A stretch of DNA of 64,000 bases. Origin: Levilactobacillus andaensis. Lineage in GTDB: Bacteria > Bacillota > Bacilli > Lactobacillales > Lactobacillaceae. A program made the position numbers and the translations under genes. The stretch is taken from contig NZ_BOLP01000012.1 of NCBI RefSeq assembly GCF_016861695.1, positions 1 through 64,000 on the forward strand. Direction: 5' to 3'. Positions 6,874 to 16,542 of this stretch are shown one piece after another (positions within the stretch are counted from its first letter, which is position 1; every line of letters starts with the position of its first letter). The notes beneath the pieces were generated by a model that saw only the letters and a list, made by a program, of their open reading frames with translations, had not been told where the DNA came from and ran no database searches.

Positions 6874-8208
6874 ATGCAAGCGTTTGATATCGGCATCATC
6901 GGTGGGGGTCCTGGCGGCTTAGCGGCTGCTTACGGGCTCCATGCGCGGGGGATGAACGTGGCCGTGGTCGAAAAGGACCTTTGGGGCGGCACGTGTCCGA
7001 ACCGCGGTTGTGATCCCAAGAAAATTCTAATGGCCGCTGTGGAGGCTCAGGGCCACAGTGAGGCGTTGCAGGGCCATGGCTTGACAGGGATTCCCCAAAT
7101 TGATTGGTCGGCGCTGATGGCCGCTAAACGGGCTTACACGGAAAAGATTCCAAGTGGCACGCAAGGTGGGCTTGAAGCGGCCGGTATTGCTAATTTTCAC
7201 GGCACCGCGAGCTTTAATGACGACGGCACGTTGACCGTCGGGGGTGAGCAACTGAACGCGGCCAACTGGATCATTGCGACCGGCCAGGAGCCCCGTTTAC
7301 CCAAGATCGACGGGCAGGAGTGGCTCCGAACCAGCAATGACTTCCTTGACCTCGACAAGCTTCCGCAAGACATTACCCTGATGGGTGCCGGCTTCGTGGG
7401 CGTTGAATTGGCAGCAATCGCCAATGCGGCGGGGAGTCGCGTCCATTTGGTCCATCACAACACGCGGCCACTGCGGGCGTTTGACCAGGACTTGGTCAAC
7501 GACTTGCTCGACCGGTTACGGGAAAATGGTGTGGACATTAAGTTGGACACGGACATCACGGCCGTGGCACCAGCTGATGATCAGTATCAAGTGACCACAG
7601 CGACCGGCGAAACGTGGACGACGGGCTTAGCTTTTGCAACGGCTGGTCGGACACCGGTCTTGGCGGACCTGCACTTGGACCGCGTTGACGTGGCAACGAC
7701 TGCTCATGGCATCACGGTCAACGGTCGGCTACAGTCTTCCAATCATCATATCTTTGCGTTGGGGGACGTGGTCGACCGGCCACAACCCAAGCTGACACCG
7801 GTAGCCGGATTTGAAGGGCGCTACTTGACGGAAACACTGACGACTTGTGACTCACCAGCCATTCAGTATCCGGTGATTCCAGCGGTGGTCTATGGCAAGA
7901 CGCAACTGGCCCAGCTAGGCGTCCCAACCGTTCAAGCGGAATCTCAGCCGGAAAAATACATGATCAACGACTTGGATTTGACACATTGGTACAGTTACCA
8001 ACGGATTCAAGACCCGCACGCGCGTATCAAGGTGGTCGTCGATAAGGCGGCCAACAAGATCGTTGGGGCCGCAGTCTTGAGCAGTGAGGCGGAACAGGTG
8101 ATCAATTACCTGGACTTCGTCATCAGTAACCAGCTCGGCATGGACGATATCAACGCCACCATCATGGCCTACCCAACCCTGGCCTCAGACCTCACTTACT
8201 TCAACTAG
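6874..8208 (+). CDS. FAD/NAD(P)-dependent disulfide reductase (glutathione-reductase-like)
   Basis: A 444-residue class I pyridine-nucleotide-disulfide oxidoreductase. The FAD-binding GGGPGGLAAA motif is at about 10-19 and the redox pair C41/C46 lies in GGTCPNRGCDPKK. A second nucleotide-binding fold follows (LMGAGFVGVELAAIANAAG), then GRTP, FALGDV and a dimerisation domain. The C-terminal HPT-type motif of true glutathione reductases is replaced by AYPTLASDL, so the substrate is probably not glutathione. The ATG at 6874 is chosen because GGGAGGG precedes it. It stands alone; CHIR copy 1 starts 15 bp after the stop and a terminator lies at 8591-8636. Confidence 0.85.
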   Translation: MQAFDIGIIGGGPGGLAAAYGLHARGMNVAVVEKDLWGGTCPNRGCDPKKILMAAVEAQGHSEALQGHGLTGIPQIDWSALMAAKRAYTEKIPSGTQGGLEAAGIANFHGTASFNDDGTLTVGGEQLNAANWIIATGQEPRLPKIDGQEWLRTSNDFLDLDKLPQDITLMGAGFVGVELAAIANAAGSRVHLVHHNTRPLRAFDQDLVNDLLDRLRENGVDIKLDTDITAVAPADDQYQVTTATGETWTTGLAFATAGRTPVLADLHLDRVDVATTAHGITVNGRLQSSNHHIFALGDVVDRPQPKLTPVAGFEGRYLTETLTTCDSPAIQYPVIPAVVYGKTQLAQLGVPTVQAESQPEKYMINDLDLTHWYSYQRIQDPHARIKVVVDKAANKIVGAAVLSSEAEQVINYLDFVISNQLGMDDINATIMAYPTLASDLTYFN

Positions 8209-8222
8209 AAATTGGGCAAAAT

Positions 8223-8410
8223 TGGCCGCACTGCGGCTGCCAGGGATTCCACCTGCTGTGGGGAACGCCTGCAGCCAAAGTACGGGCTTCCGGCTCGCCT
8301 TGAAGCCGTGAAAAACACACGTCTCCAAGGTCGTCCCATGCTGTAAGTCGGGAAAGGACCCCGACTAACACCATTTGCACGGCTGGCTACATCCCTGGCC
8401 TCCTCCGGCT
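8223..8410 (+). repeat. CHIR copy 1, sub-family A
   Basis: Structured intergenic repeat read on the plus strand from the GCGGCT end to the CTCCGGCT end. The closing stem is GCCAGGGAT (8239-8247) with ATCCCTGGC (8391-8399). Inside lie three hairpins, including CTTGAAG/CTCCAAG and TAAGTCGGG/CCCGACTAA. It lies 15 bp after the reductase stop; a terminator follows 180 bp downstream, so it may be in the 3' untranslated region. Confidence 0.9.
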
Positions 8411-8590
8411 AAATTGATTTCAGTTGTAGCATCGGCATGATTAGGCAGAGAGGGTTGATGTCATTGTCCACTGTGGTCGCCTTCGACAGACGGGGACTGT
8501 GGTCAATTGGAGTTGACGTGTTTAGGCCGTGTGTGTAGGGTTGAAGTGAGACTTTACTTAATAAAATTAGCTTCTTAAATCATTTTTGCA

Positions 8591-8636
8591 AAGTGTCTGA
8601 TATCATCGCTTCATTGATGATGGTCAGACACTTTTT
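8591..8636 (+). terminator. Terminator downstream of the reductase gene
   Basis: AGTGTCTGA...TCATC pairs with GATGATGGTCAGACACT, followed by TTTTT. The 180 bp between CHIR copy 1 and this hairpin hold no recognisable gene. Confidence 0.8.
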
Positions 8637-8797
8637 CGCTGTTAAGGGGATTGTGGGGGCATTTCAATTTTTCCACGACAGAGATTGTTAAGTCGCCCGT
8701 TCAATCCGGTTGAAAATGATTCTTGTACACGGACTCTTTACATGCGCGTGTTAAGTTGTAGCTGAACTGGCAGATACCGCGAATGGGGGAGAGCGTT

Positions 8798-8995
8798 ATG
8801 GGAATTAAATTCTGCAAGCATTTCTACGGCACGTTTTCGTTTTGGCTGGGACTTTTTCTGTTTTTACCCGCGGCAAAGTGGCTGATGGCTTACCCGCATG
8901 AGGATTTGGGGGACTTCACGATTAACATTATCGCCATCGCTTGGGGATTGATTGCCATGCTCCGCGCGCTGATTCAGGCGAAGGATGGGGAGTAG
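8798..8995 (+). CDS. Small two-helix membrane protein
   Basis: A 65-residue protein with two predicted membrane helices (FWLGLFLFLPAAKWLM and INIIAIAWGLIAMLRALI) and a short charged tail. The ATG at 8798 is preferred because GGGGGAG lies 7 nt upstream; an in-frame upstream ATG at 8783 overlaps that region. It sits alone between two convergent CHIR copies. No family recognised. Confidence 0.55.
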   Translation: MGIKFCKHFYGTFSFWLGLFLFLPAAKWLMAYPHEDLGDFTINIIAIAWGLIAMLRALIQAKDGE

Positions 8996-9186
8996 GGGTT
9001 GAACGAAATTGAAATTAGCGGAGTTCTGTAGCGACTAGGACACTGGGGTCAGTGGACTAGCCGTTTTTTGAATTGAGAAGACATTCTTTACAGGGAATTT
9101 AGCGGCATTGCTTGTGAGTTGTAATGACCAGTCACAGTAGGGAAACGTAACGGGATATGTCATCAGCAGTATTGAAAAAGGACCGT
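8996..9186. other. Non-coding stretch before CHIR copy 2
   Basis: No gene, terminator or promoter recognised. It forms part of the spacer between CHIR copies 1 and 2. Confidence 0.5.
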
Positions 9187-9370
9187 AGCCGGAGGAGGCC
9201 AGGGATGCAGCCAGCTGTGTCGACGGTGTTTGCCGGGGTTCTGTCCCGGCTTACAGCGTGGGACGACCTGAGAGACACGCGTTCTTCGTGGCTTTCAGGC
9301 GAGCCGGAAGTCTGATCTTTGGCTGGAGGCGTTCCCCATAGCAGGCGGAATCCCCGGCAGCCGCAGGCGG
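9187..9370 (-). repeat. CHIR copy 2, sub-family A
   Basis: Same element as copy 1 in opposite orientation. The closing stem is GCCAGGGAT with an ATCCCCGGC partner. The long variable hairpin (GCCGGG/CCCGGC with flanking GGTGT/ACAGC) has a sequence different from the copy 4 type but keeps pairing. It ends 82 bp before the antiporter start. Confidence 0.9.
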
Positions 9371-9452
9371 TACTTTCCGAAAACCACTAGTGATTGTTCC
9401 CGGAATTTGGCGTATCATGGGACTATTAATATTTTCTAAAGGAGGAGTCCGC

Positions 9453-10625
9453 GTGGCTTTTTTGGGAACACTTTGTTTGATTCTGGTACTGACGACGCTG
9501 GCGGGAAACTTTGCCAACCGGCTGGGCGTTCCGGCCGTGATTGGTGAGCTACTGATTGGCATTATCATTGGGCCGGCCCTGCTCAACTGGGTCCAGCTCA
9601 ACAGTCTAGTCAGTCTGTTCGCCGACATTGGGGTCGTGATCCTGATGTTCTTGGGCGGACTCGAAAGTAATTTAAAACTCTTAATGAAGTACCTGAAGCC
9701 GGCCATTGTGGTCGCAACTTCCGGGGTGATCTTCCCCATTGTCATGATGGGCCTGGCCTCCTGGTGGTGGGGCTTCACGCCGCTCGAGGCACTGTTTATC
9801 GGCGTCATCTTCTCGGCGACGTCGGTCTCTATTTCCGTGGCCGTCTTGAAGGAGTATCATGCGCTCTCTACGCGTGAGGGCGCGACGATTCTAGGTGCCG
9901 CGGTGGCCGACGATATCATGGGGGTCATCCTGTTGTCGCTGATGATCAGCTTGCTGGCGAGCCAAGGGATTCAGGCCGCGGGCAGTCAACCGGCGCTCGG
10001 CCTGGTCTTGCTTGAACAGGTTGCCTTCTTCGGCGGGACCTACATCGTGGTCAAATGGATTGCACCGTACCTGATGCATCTGAGCGAACGGCTGGTCATG
10101 GCGTCCAGCGTGACCATCATGTCGATGGTCATCTGCTTGAGCATGGCGTGGCTGGCGGACATTGTCGGCTTGAGTGGGGCGATTGGCGCCTTCTTTGCCG
10201 GCATCGCCGTGGCGCACACGCCGTATCGGGCCGTGTTGGCCGACCACGTGGAGCCGTTGGGTAACGCTATCTTTATCCCCGTCTTCTTCGTGAGTGTCGG
10301 GCTGAACATGACGCTAGACCACTTGGCGGACAACCTCGGCATCATCGTGGGCTTAACGGTGCTGGCCTGCCTGGCAAAATTGCTGGGCTGTGGCTTGGGC
10401 GCGCGGTTGAGCGGCTTTGATCTGAAAAGTAGCACCGTGATTGGCACTGGCATGATCGCTCGGGGCGAGATGGGGCTGATTACCGCGCAGATTGGGCATC
10501 AAGCCGGTCTGCTCGGCGGGGCGGACTATTCCGCCATGATTTTGGTCATCGTCTTGGCCACAATCATTGCGCCGTTGGTGTTGAAACAGGCGCTGAAAGC
10601 CATGCCCCAAGCAGCTACTGAATAA
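9453..10625 (+). CDS. Cation:proton antiporter, CPA2 family (NapA/KefB-like)
   Basis: A 390-residue integral membrane protein with about twelve helices and the CPA2 pattern: GVPAVIGELLIGIIIGPALL at the start, VILMFLGGLESNL, SATSVSISVAVLKE, and GAAVADDIMGVILLSL. The paired Asp residues in AVADDIMGV are the ion/proton site of electrogenic CPA2 antiporters of the NapA type, which suggests Na+/H+ exchange. There is no C-terminal TrkA-N/RCK domain, unlike KefB. The GTG at 9453 is chosen for its AAAGGAGG site. A possible promoter (TTGTTC, TATCAT) lies after CHIR copy 2. Confidence 0.85.
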   Translation: MAFLGTLCLILVLTTLAGNFANRLGVPAVIGELLIGIIIGPALLNWVQLNSLVSLFADIGVVILMFLGGLESNLKLLMKYLKPAIVVATSGVIFPIVMMGLASWWWGFTPLEALFIGVIFSATSVSISVAVLKEYHALSTREGATILGAAVADDIMGVILLSLMISLLASQGIQAAGSQPALGLVLLEQVAFFGGTYIVVKWIAPYLMHLSERLVMASSVTIMSMVICLSMAWLADIVGLSGAIGAFFAGIAVAHTPYRAVLADHVEPLGNAIFIPVFFVSVGLNMTLDHLADNLGIIVGLTVLACLAKLLGCGLGARLSGFDLKSSTVIGTGMIARGEMGLITAQIGHQAGLLGGADYSAMILVIVLATIIAPLVLKQALKAMPQAATE

Positions 10626-10638
10626 AATTGAAGTTGAG

Positions 10639-10672
10639 AGAAGGTTCGCTAATTTGGCGAACCTTCTTTTTA
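10639..10672 (+). terminator. Terminator of the antiporter gene
   Basis: Perfect 11-bp stem AGAAGGTTCGC/GCGAACCTTCT followed by TTTT. Confidence 0.9.
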
Positions 10673-10767
10673 TAAGGACCTTCCGTTGATTTTTATTGCA
10701 AAAAAATTAGAGTGTAATCATTAATATGAGAGCATTGTAATTATTGCGATATTTAAGATGAGAAAGT

Positions 10768-12411
10768 GTGGCGAAAAGCGTGCGCAAATATATTCTTCAG
10801 CATCGCGGCGAAGTAGGAATTGAGACGTTCCTGTTAATGGTGATCGAGGCATTGACGGTCTTGGGGTCAGTCCTCAGCGCCAATCTGTTGAACGCGCTGA
10901 TCAAAAGCCAATTGAAATCGTTTTTGCTGGCGGTTGGGCTACTGATGCTGGATTGGATGGTGATTGCCGCCCTGAATTATGGGGCATCCATCTATCAGGA
11001 AAAGGTCATTCAGAACATCGACATTTCCATTCGGCAAGATCTGGCCGATATTTTGATCGCTAAGGACTACGAATCCTACAATTCGCGGGCGATGGGGGTC
11101 TATGAGTCCTGGGTCAATAACGATATCCAGACCATCAACGTGCAGGGGCTCCAGAGCTTTTTCATTGTCGTTCAGGGCATCTTTGGAACGGTCTTTGCGC
11201 TGTTCACACTGATTGCTTACCATTGGAGCTTGGCGTTGTCGGCGCTGATTTTAGCCGGACTGATCATCATGGCGCCCAAGATTTTCGATAAACGCATCAT
11301 GCAGGCTAACACGCAGCTAACCCATCAAAATGAGGCCTTCGTTAACCGGACGCAAGACGTGATGGGGGTGTTCAACCTGCTCTACGCATTTCAGGCGTTA
11401 CGGTTACTGAAGCAAGGCATTGTTTCGGCATCCCAATCGCTTAAACAGTCCTACGTCAACCAACGGCGCGCGCAGAGTAGCGTGCAGGTCGTGGGGTTCC
11501 TTGGCAACGTCATTTCTCAGGTCATGTTGATGGGGCTGACGGGAATCCTGGCCATGATGAAATTGGTTTCGATTGGGACGCTGAGTGCTGTCAGCAGCCT
11601 GTCGGGGAACATTTTCAATAATCTCGGCAACATGAGCACTTATCTGGGGATGATTCGGGGCGTGGCGCCCATTTTTGAAAAATTTGAGCTGGAGCGTGAG
11701 AAGTTTCCAGCAACAACTGAGACGGCAGAAATGGCGGTCGCCACAACCGCCGTGGTGCCGGACATGATTCAGGTCCGCGACTTGAGTTTTGGCTATCACG
11801 CTGACCAACTTATTTTGCGGCACGTGAGCTACAATTTTGAGCAGGGCAAGAAGTATCTGATCCTGGGCGAAAGTGGTGGTGGTAAATCGACCTTTCTAAA
11901 GGTGTTGACTGGCTACCTGACCAACTATACCGGTGAGATTCGGCTGGCGGGAAAGTCGCTTAGAGACTACTCGGCAAATCAGTTGGGACAGCAGCTGCTG
12001 TATTTAGACCAACGTCCGCAAGCCTTGACGACCACGGTGCGGGAAAACTTACAGTTGGCCGATGACTATCGGGATGACGAACTCGTGGCGGTCTTGTTGG
12101 CTACAAAATTGTGTCCGGACCGGGAGCACGCTGAAACCTTCCTGGACCAAAGCGTCGGCGATGGTGGCAGCGACTTGTCTGGGGGTCAGCTCCAACGGTT
12201 GGCGTTAGCGCGGGGCCTGCTGCGGCATGTGGGCGTGATTCTGTTGGACGAAGGGACATCGGCGGTCGACACCGCCAACGCCGTCAAGATCGAACGCGAC
12301 TTGCTGGAGAATCCGACACTGACGTTGATCATGATCAGTCACACGCCGCATGCGGAGACTCAAGCGTTGTTTGATGAGACGATTCAGTTTGCGGAACTTA
12401 ACGGAAAATAA
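10768..12411 (+). CDS. ABC exporter half-transporter (fused membrane and ATPase domains)
   Basis: A 547-residue type IV ABC half-transporter. An N-terminal ABC membrane domain of about six helices (to about residue 310) precedes an ATPase domain with Walker A GESGGGKST (near 370), signature LSGGQLQRLALARG (near 470) and Walker B VILLDEGTSAVD (near 490). Substrate is unknown; the layout fits drug, peptide or lipid export. It must act as a homodimer or with a partner encoded elsewhere, since no second ABC gene is adjacent. The GTG start at 10768 has a weak ribosome-binding site. No peptidase C39 domain is present. Confidence 0.85.
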   Translation: MAKSVRKYILQHRGEVGIETFLLMVIEALTVLGSVLSANLLNALIKSQLKSFLLAVGLLMLDWMVIAALNYGASIYQEKVIQNIDISIRQDLADILIAKDYESYNSRAMGVYESWVNNDIQTINVQGLQSFFIVVQGIFGTVFALFTLIAYHWSLALSALILAGLIIMAPKIFDKRIMQANTQLTHQNEAFVNRTQDVMGVFNLLYAFQALRLLKQGIVSASQSLKQSYVNQRRAQSSVQVVGFLGNVISQVMLMGLTGILAMMKLVSIGTLSAVSSLSGNIFNNLGNMSTYLGMIRGVAPIFEKFELEREKFPATTETAEMAVATTAVVPDMIQVRDLSFGYHADQLILRHVSYNFEQGKKYLILGESGGGKSTFLKVLTGYLTNYTGEIRLAGKSLRDYSANQLGQQLLYLDQRPQALTTTVRENLQLADDYRDDELVAVLLATKLCPDREHAETFLDQSVGDGGSDLSGGQLQRLALARGLLRHVGVILLDEGTSAVDTANAVKIERDLLENPTLTLIMISHTPHAETQALFDETIQFAELNGK

Positions 12412-12868
12412 GACGTAATCGATGGCAGACCAAGCGAACCTGACAAAGGCGAGATGGGGAGGTCACCGATTTTTTTATATAGAATTGGTAATTTGCCTTC
12501 CAAAATAAGCTTAAATTAATGAAAACCATAAATGAATACGTGAACGTCGCTGTCATCATTAATCCAAGGGTTGAGATAGTTTTAAATGGGGGGAGTGGTC
12601 GACTACCTGCGGGATGCAAACAGTTATTTAAATAAATTACGTATAATTCTGATAACTAGATGGTTATTGAAACCGGTAAATAAGCGTTTTCATCCACACG
12701 AAAAACCTGTATTATGGAACATGAGGTTGTGTTTTGCGAGGTATAAGTCGTTAGCAAATGGTAAATAACAGTAATAGTGTGGTTACTATGCTGTTTGAGA
12801 AGAGAGCCATAGTTACTATGCCAGCTGTGGAACACAAATTAGGTTGGAAAAGGTTGGAGGAATTTTGG
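12412..12868. other. Long AT-rich intergenic region
   Basis: About 450 bp with no gene I can support. Short open frames lack ribosome-binding sites. It must hold the amidase promoter, but I cannot place it confidently. Just before 12869 is the GGAGG site of the amidase gene. Confidence 0.5.
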
Positions 12869-15034
12869 ATGAAGCAAATCAAGTTTAGTCACTGGTTGAA
12901 AACTAAAACGCTGTTAGCGGCTGTGGTGGCCGCAACCATCGTGGGTGGCGCCGTTACCGGTGTGACCGCCAGTGAGACTAGTGTACATAGTACCAGCAGT
13001 CCTACCACCGTCACGACAACGGCCACGGCCAATCCGTTAACGCTGTCGCAGTATGAACACGCCACGGCGACTCAACTCGCGCAGATGGTGCGGGACGGCA
13101 AAGTCACCAGCCAACAGCTGATTCAGCTGGCGATGACCAAGGTCAAGCGGGATAATCCGCAGTTGAATGCCGTGATCACCATGCGTGAGGATAAGGCGCT
13201 GGACGAGGCCGCGGCCATGAAGGATACCGGCCAGCCGTTCTATGGCGTGCCCATTTTGATCAAAGGCTTAGCCCAAGAGTTGAAAGGCGAGTCGGCGACG
13301 CAGGGCCTGCCATACTCCAGCACGCGAATCGCGTCGTATACCAAACCGTTTGTGGCCCAACTACAGAGCCTTGGGTTCGTCGTCATTGGGCAAACGAACT
13401 ATCCTGAGTTGGGGTTGACCAACATCACGACTTCTAAGCTCTATGGCGCGGCCAGCAATCCGTGGAACACCGCTGATAATCCCGGTGGGTCTTCCGGGGG
13501 TGCGGCGGCAAGTGTTGCCGACAATATGGTTCCAGTTGCCACCGGGAACGATGCCGGTGGGTCGCTGCGGATTCCGGCGTCATGGTCCGGAGTGATCGGC
13601 CTGAAGCCCTCCGCGGGGATGATCAAGGGCGATAGTGCCACCAGCACCATGGCGAGCTTCGCCGAGACCAAGAGCATGGCGGATACCCAGACGTTATTTG
13701 ACAACATGCTGAGCGGTAAAGTCACCGCCGAGGCTGCCCCAACGGACCTGAAGTCGGTGGCCATCGCCTACTCGACCAAGTCACCCGTGGGCACGCCGGT
13801 CAGTCAGGATGCTGTGAGTGCGGTCAATCAGGCCGTGTCCTTCCTGAAGAGTCAGGGCTTCAACGTCAAGCAGGTCGACAGTCCGGTCGATGGCAAGGCC
13901 TTGATGCAGGCTTACTACAAGGGCGCAACGTCTAGTGGAGCTGCGGCTAACACTTTTGCCAGGTCAGCTTATAAACGTGACCTGTTACCCGATGACGGCA
14001 GTATCATGACTTATGCCCTATTTAAAGCCAGCCAAAAATTGACCGCGCCAGATCAGGCCAGTTACGTCAGCATGGTCGCCACGGCTAAGCAACAGATGGC
14101 TGATTTTCACCAGAAGTACGGGCTGTACCTCACGCCAACAACGGCCACCACGGCGCCAAGCAATACAGATCCGGCTTATTTGCCAGAGTACGTTAAGAAG
14201 CTGCGTGACATTGCGTCATTGGATAGTAAGGACCAGATGCAGTTGATCTATGACGCCTGGTTACACGGGCTGAGCAAGACACCGTTTACTCAACTGGCCA
14301 ACGTGACCGGCGAACCGGCTATCAGTTTGCCAACGTACGTGAGCGCCAGCCGGATGCCACTGGGGATTCAGTTAGAAGCCGCCAAAAATCAGGACCGCCT
14401 GTTGTTAGCGATGGGGGACCTCTTCGAAAGCAAGAACCAGTTGAAGTTCTTGGATAGTCAGTCGACAAATGGAAACACGAACGGCAATACGACCGGAACC
14501 ACGACGGCGCCAACAACGCCTGAGACGTCAGCGTCAAGTGAGTCGACACCAGCAACGTCAGAATCCAAGCCAACAAAGCCAGTCACACCGGTCGTTGCGC
14601 AGGCGCCAAAGGTCGTTTACGCCAAGGGTGCGTTGAATCTGTATAAGGATGTCAATCTGACTCAGCGCGTTCACCATTACGCGGCCAAGTCGCGGACTCA
14701 TAGCCGAACGTTTAAGACACTTGGCGCGGCCTTTACCAAGAACGGTGCGCTACGTTACCGCGTTAAGGGCGGCTACATTACGGCCAACGCGAAGTTTGTG
14801 GCCTCACTATACTACCTGCAGAACCCTAAGCGTGTCCGGGTCATCGGGCAACACGGTATCTACAGTTACAAGCAGATGGCCTTTAAGTCCAGTCAACGGG
14901 TTCGGTTGATCAAGAAGGGGCAAGTTTTGAAGATCAAGGCCATTCGCGTCCACGGTCAAATCGCCCGGCTAGAGCTCACCAACGGCCAGTTCATCACGGC
15001 TAATAAGCAGTTCGTGATTCAAAGTAAAAGATAA
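12869..15034 (+). CDS. Secreted amidase-signature enzyme with DUF5776-like wall domain
   Basis: A 721-residue exported amidase. A signal peptide and Ser/Thr-rich stretch (residues 1-55) precede an amidase-signature domain to about 530. The Ser-cisSer-Lys triad is visible: Lys132 in PILIKGL, the cis-Ser in NPGGSSGG (near 208) and the nucleophile Ser232 in NDAGGSLRIPAS. A Thr/Pro/Ser-rich linker leads to a C-terminal module of about 145 residues (YAKGALNLYKDV..., RYRVKGGYITAN, FITANKQFV) that resembles the DUF5776 surface module of Lactobacillaceae. The enzyme would hydrolyse an amide outside the cell; GatA relatives are cytosolic, so export is unusual. The ATG at 12869 follows TTGGAGG. The amide substrate is unknown. 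Confidence 0.85.
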   Translation: MKQIKFSHWLKTKTLLAAVVAATIVGGAVTGVTASETSVHSTSSPTTVTTTATANPLTLSQYEHATATQLAQMVRDGKVTSQQLIQLAMTKVKRDNPQLNAVITMREDKALDEAAAMKDTGQPFYGVPILIKGLAQELKGESATQGLPYSSTRIASYTKPFVAQLQSLGFVVIGQTNYPELGLTNITTSKLYGAASNPWNTADNPGGSSGGAAASVADNMVPVATGNDAGGSLRIPASWSGVIGLKPSAGMIKGDSATSTMASFAETKSMADTQTLFDNMLSGKVTAEAAPTDLKSVAIAYSTKSPVGTPVSQDAVSAVNQAVSFLKSQGFNVKQVDSPVDGKALMQAYYKGATSSGAAANTFARSAYKRDLLPDDGSIMTYALFKASQKLTAPDQASYVSMVATAKQQMADFHQKYGLYLTPTTATTAPSNTDPAYLPEYVKKLRDIASLDSKDQMQLIYDAWLHGLSKTPFTQLANVTGEPAISLPTYVSASRMPLGIQLEAAKNQDRLLLAMGDLFESKNQLKFLDSQSTNGNTNGNTTGTTTAPTTPETSASSESTPATSESKPTKPVTPVVAQAPKVVYAKGALNLYKDVNLTQRVHHYAAKSRTHSRTFKTLGAAFTKNGALRYRVKGGYITANAKFVASLYYLQNPKRVRVIGQHGIYSYKQMAFKSSQRVRLIKKGQVLKIKAIRVHGQIARLELTNGQFITANKQFVIQSKR

Positions 15035-15045
15035 GTTGTGTTAGC

Positions 15046-15233
15046 TGGTCGCACTGCGGCTGCCAGGGATTCCGCCTGCTGTGGGGACCGCCTGCAGCCA
15101 AAAGGCGGGCTTCCGGCTCGCCTTGAAGCCGCGAATACCACACGTCTTCAAGGTCGTCCCATGCCGTAAGTCGGGAAGAAACCCCGACTAACGCCATTAT
15201 CACGGCTGGCTACATCCCTGTCCTCCTCCGGCT
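15046..15233 (+). repeat. CHIR copy 3, sub-family A
   Basis: Plus-sense copy starting 11 bp after the amidase stop. Closing stem GCCAGGGAT/ATCCCTG. Hairpins include CCTTGAAG/CTTCAAGG (perfect here, where copy 1 has a mismatch) and TAAGTCGGG/CCCGACTAA. A terminator follows at 15401-15436. Confidence 0.9.
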
Positions 15234-15400
15234 CTGATTGATCTCTTTCGTGAAAAACGCTGAATTCGTCAATGATCCTTGGGGTTAAATTTAGCTCATA
15301 ACTAGTCTATTGATGTATCTATTAGCCGGTAAAGGGAATCAGTAGAGAATTTGTCGTTTGATAGGTATTGCTAGAAGTCAAAAGTAAAACAAGTTAAAGT

Positions 15401-15436
15401 CGACCACCTCGTTGAATAATGGGGTGGTTTTTATTG
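15401..15436 (+). terminator. Terminator downstream of the amidase gene
   Basis: ACCACC/GGGTGGT stem followed by TTTTTATT. About 170 bp of unassigned sequence separate it from CHIR copy 3. Confidence 0.7.
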
Positions 15437-15488
15437 CGTGTTGGGTAGCGTTATAATAATCAGGTGAATAAATTAGGGGGCAATTGGA

Positions 15489-16478
15489 TTGTTAAAAATG
15501 GGGATTAAGGGAACGACCATGCTGATGTTACTGGGGACTGTCGTTGGCGGCTTGGCTGTGACCAATGCATCAGCCAGCACCAGCGCTACCAGCAAGAAAA
15601 TTACCAGTGAATTTGATAAGGTCGGGATACGGAATCTGCCGATGTTGACGCGGAGCAGTGATAGTCGGACGGTGGCCGGAAGCTTAGCACCTGATGTCTT
15701 TACGTTGGGGAGTTCACTGAACGTGGCCAATGAAAACCGCAAGAAGAGTGTCAAAATTGGCACCGGCTCAGTGGTTGAGGGTGAGATCGATGACCGTGGC
15801 TTGGCGGCGGTTAAGAACACGGTCTTGTCAAAGAAGAATCAGAAAAAAGTTTGGCAAGTCATCGGCAACAAGTGGCAGTACAGCGGGTCCATGGCGAAGC
15901 TCAGCAGTGCGGCGCAGAAGTCATTCAAACCACACGTTGCCAAGACGGCATTCGCATACGGCGCCTATTCAAATTTACCAGACCTTTACCGGGTCAGCTC
16001 GTCGTCGAAGTACGATATGGACAAGGGTAGCCGTCATTTTATCACGGTCACGGCCGATAATTACCTGAACGTCTACACGAATTATATGGTCAAGCCGAAG
16101 AATCCGGCCAATGCTAGCACGCCAGACTACACCAACATTTCGCAGTCCGTGAAGATCAAAAAGTTCACACGGGGCAAGTCGACGTTTGCCTACTATTTGG
16201 CTAAGCCGCTGAAGGGATTCGGCACGAAGCGGGTGCGGGTCGGTAAGTCGACACGTTACCTGCTGAAAATGTCGCTGGGTAAGGTCTTTCAGGCTCGGGA
16301 TAACGTCAACGGCGATGCCGGCACCTTTAGAATCACGGTAAAGGTCGGCACGCAAAAGTATTACGCCAACCTCGGCAACATTGCGGAGTCTTACGCTGAT
16401 CTGCTGGAAGGCAACAATTACGGTGCTTACTCGTTTGATGAGCAGGCCGCAAAGACCTATGTCCAGAATTTACAGTAG
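15489..16478 (+). CDS. Secreted protein of unknown function
   Basis: A 329-residue exported protein. A signal peptide (LMLLGTVVGGLAVTNASAS, cleaved near residue 30) is followed by a basic, Ser/Lys/Tyr-rich mature part without recognisable catalytic motifs. No LPXTG signal, lipobox or membrane tail is present, so the product is released or held in the wall by charge. The TTG at 15489 is chosen because AGGGGG lies 9 nt upstream; an ATG at 15498 is the alternative. It ends in a strong bidirectional terminator. I do not recognise the family. Confidence 0.7.
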   Translation: MLKMGIKGTTMLMLLGTVVGGLAVTNASASTSATSKKITSEFDKVGIRNLPMLTRSSDSRTVAGSLAPDVFTLGSSLNVANENRKKSVKIGTGSVVEGEIDDRGLAAVKNTVLSKKNQKKVWQVIGNKWQYSGSMAKLSSAAQKSFKPHVAKTAFAYGAYSNLPDLYRVSSSSKYDMDKGSRHFITVTADNYLNVYTNYMVKPKNPANASTPDYTNISQSVKIKKFTRGKSTFAYYLAKPLKGFGTKRVRVGKSTRYLLKMSLGKVFQARDNVNGDAGTFRITVKVGTQKYYANLGNIAESYADLLEGNNYGAYSFDEQAAKTYVQNLQ

Positions 16479-16489
16479 AAATTAAACGT

Positions 16490-16537
16490 AAAAAAGGCCC
16501 CAAGATTGGCTAAAAATTCCAATCTTGGGGCCTTGAT
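16490..16537. terminator. Bidirectional terminator between convergent genes
   Basis: Perfect 16-bp stem AAGGCCCCAAGATTGG/CCAATCTTGGGGCCTT between the secreted protein and the minus-strand membrane protein. Five A residues precede it, which supplies the T tract for the minus strand. Confidence 0.85.
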
Positions 16538-16542
16538 AGTTA

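Noticed and set aside
10768-12411. ABC exporter as part of a bacteriocin locus
   Set aside because: No peptidase C39 domain, no double-glycine leader peptide gene and no immunity gene nearby.
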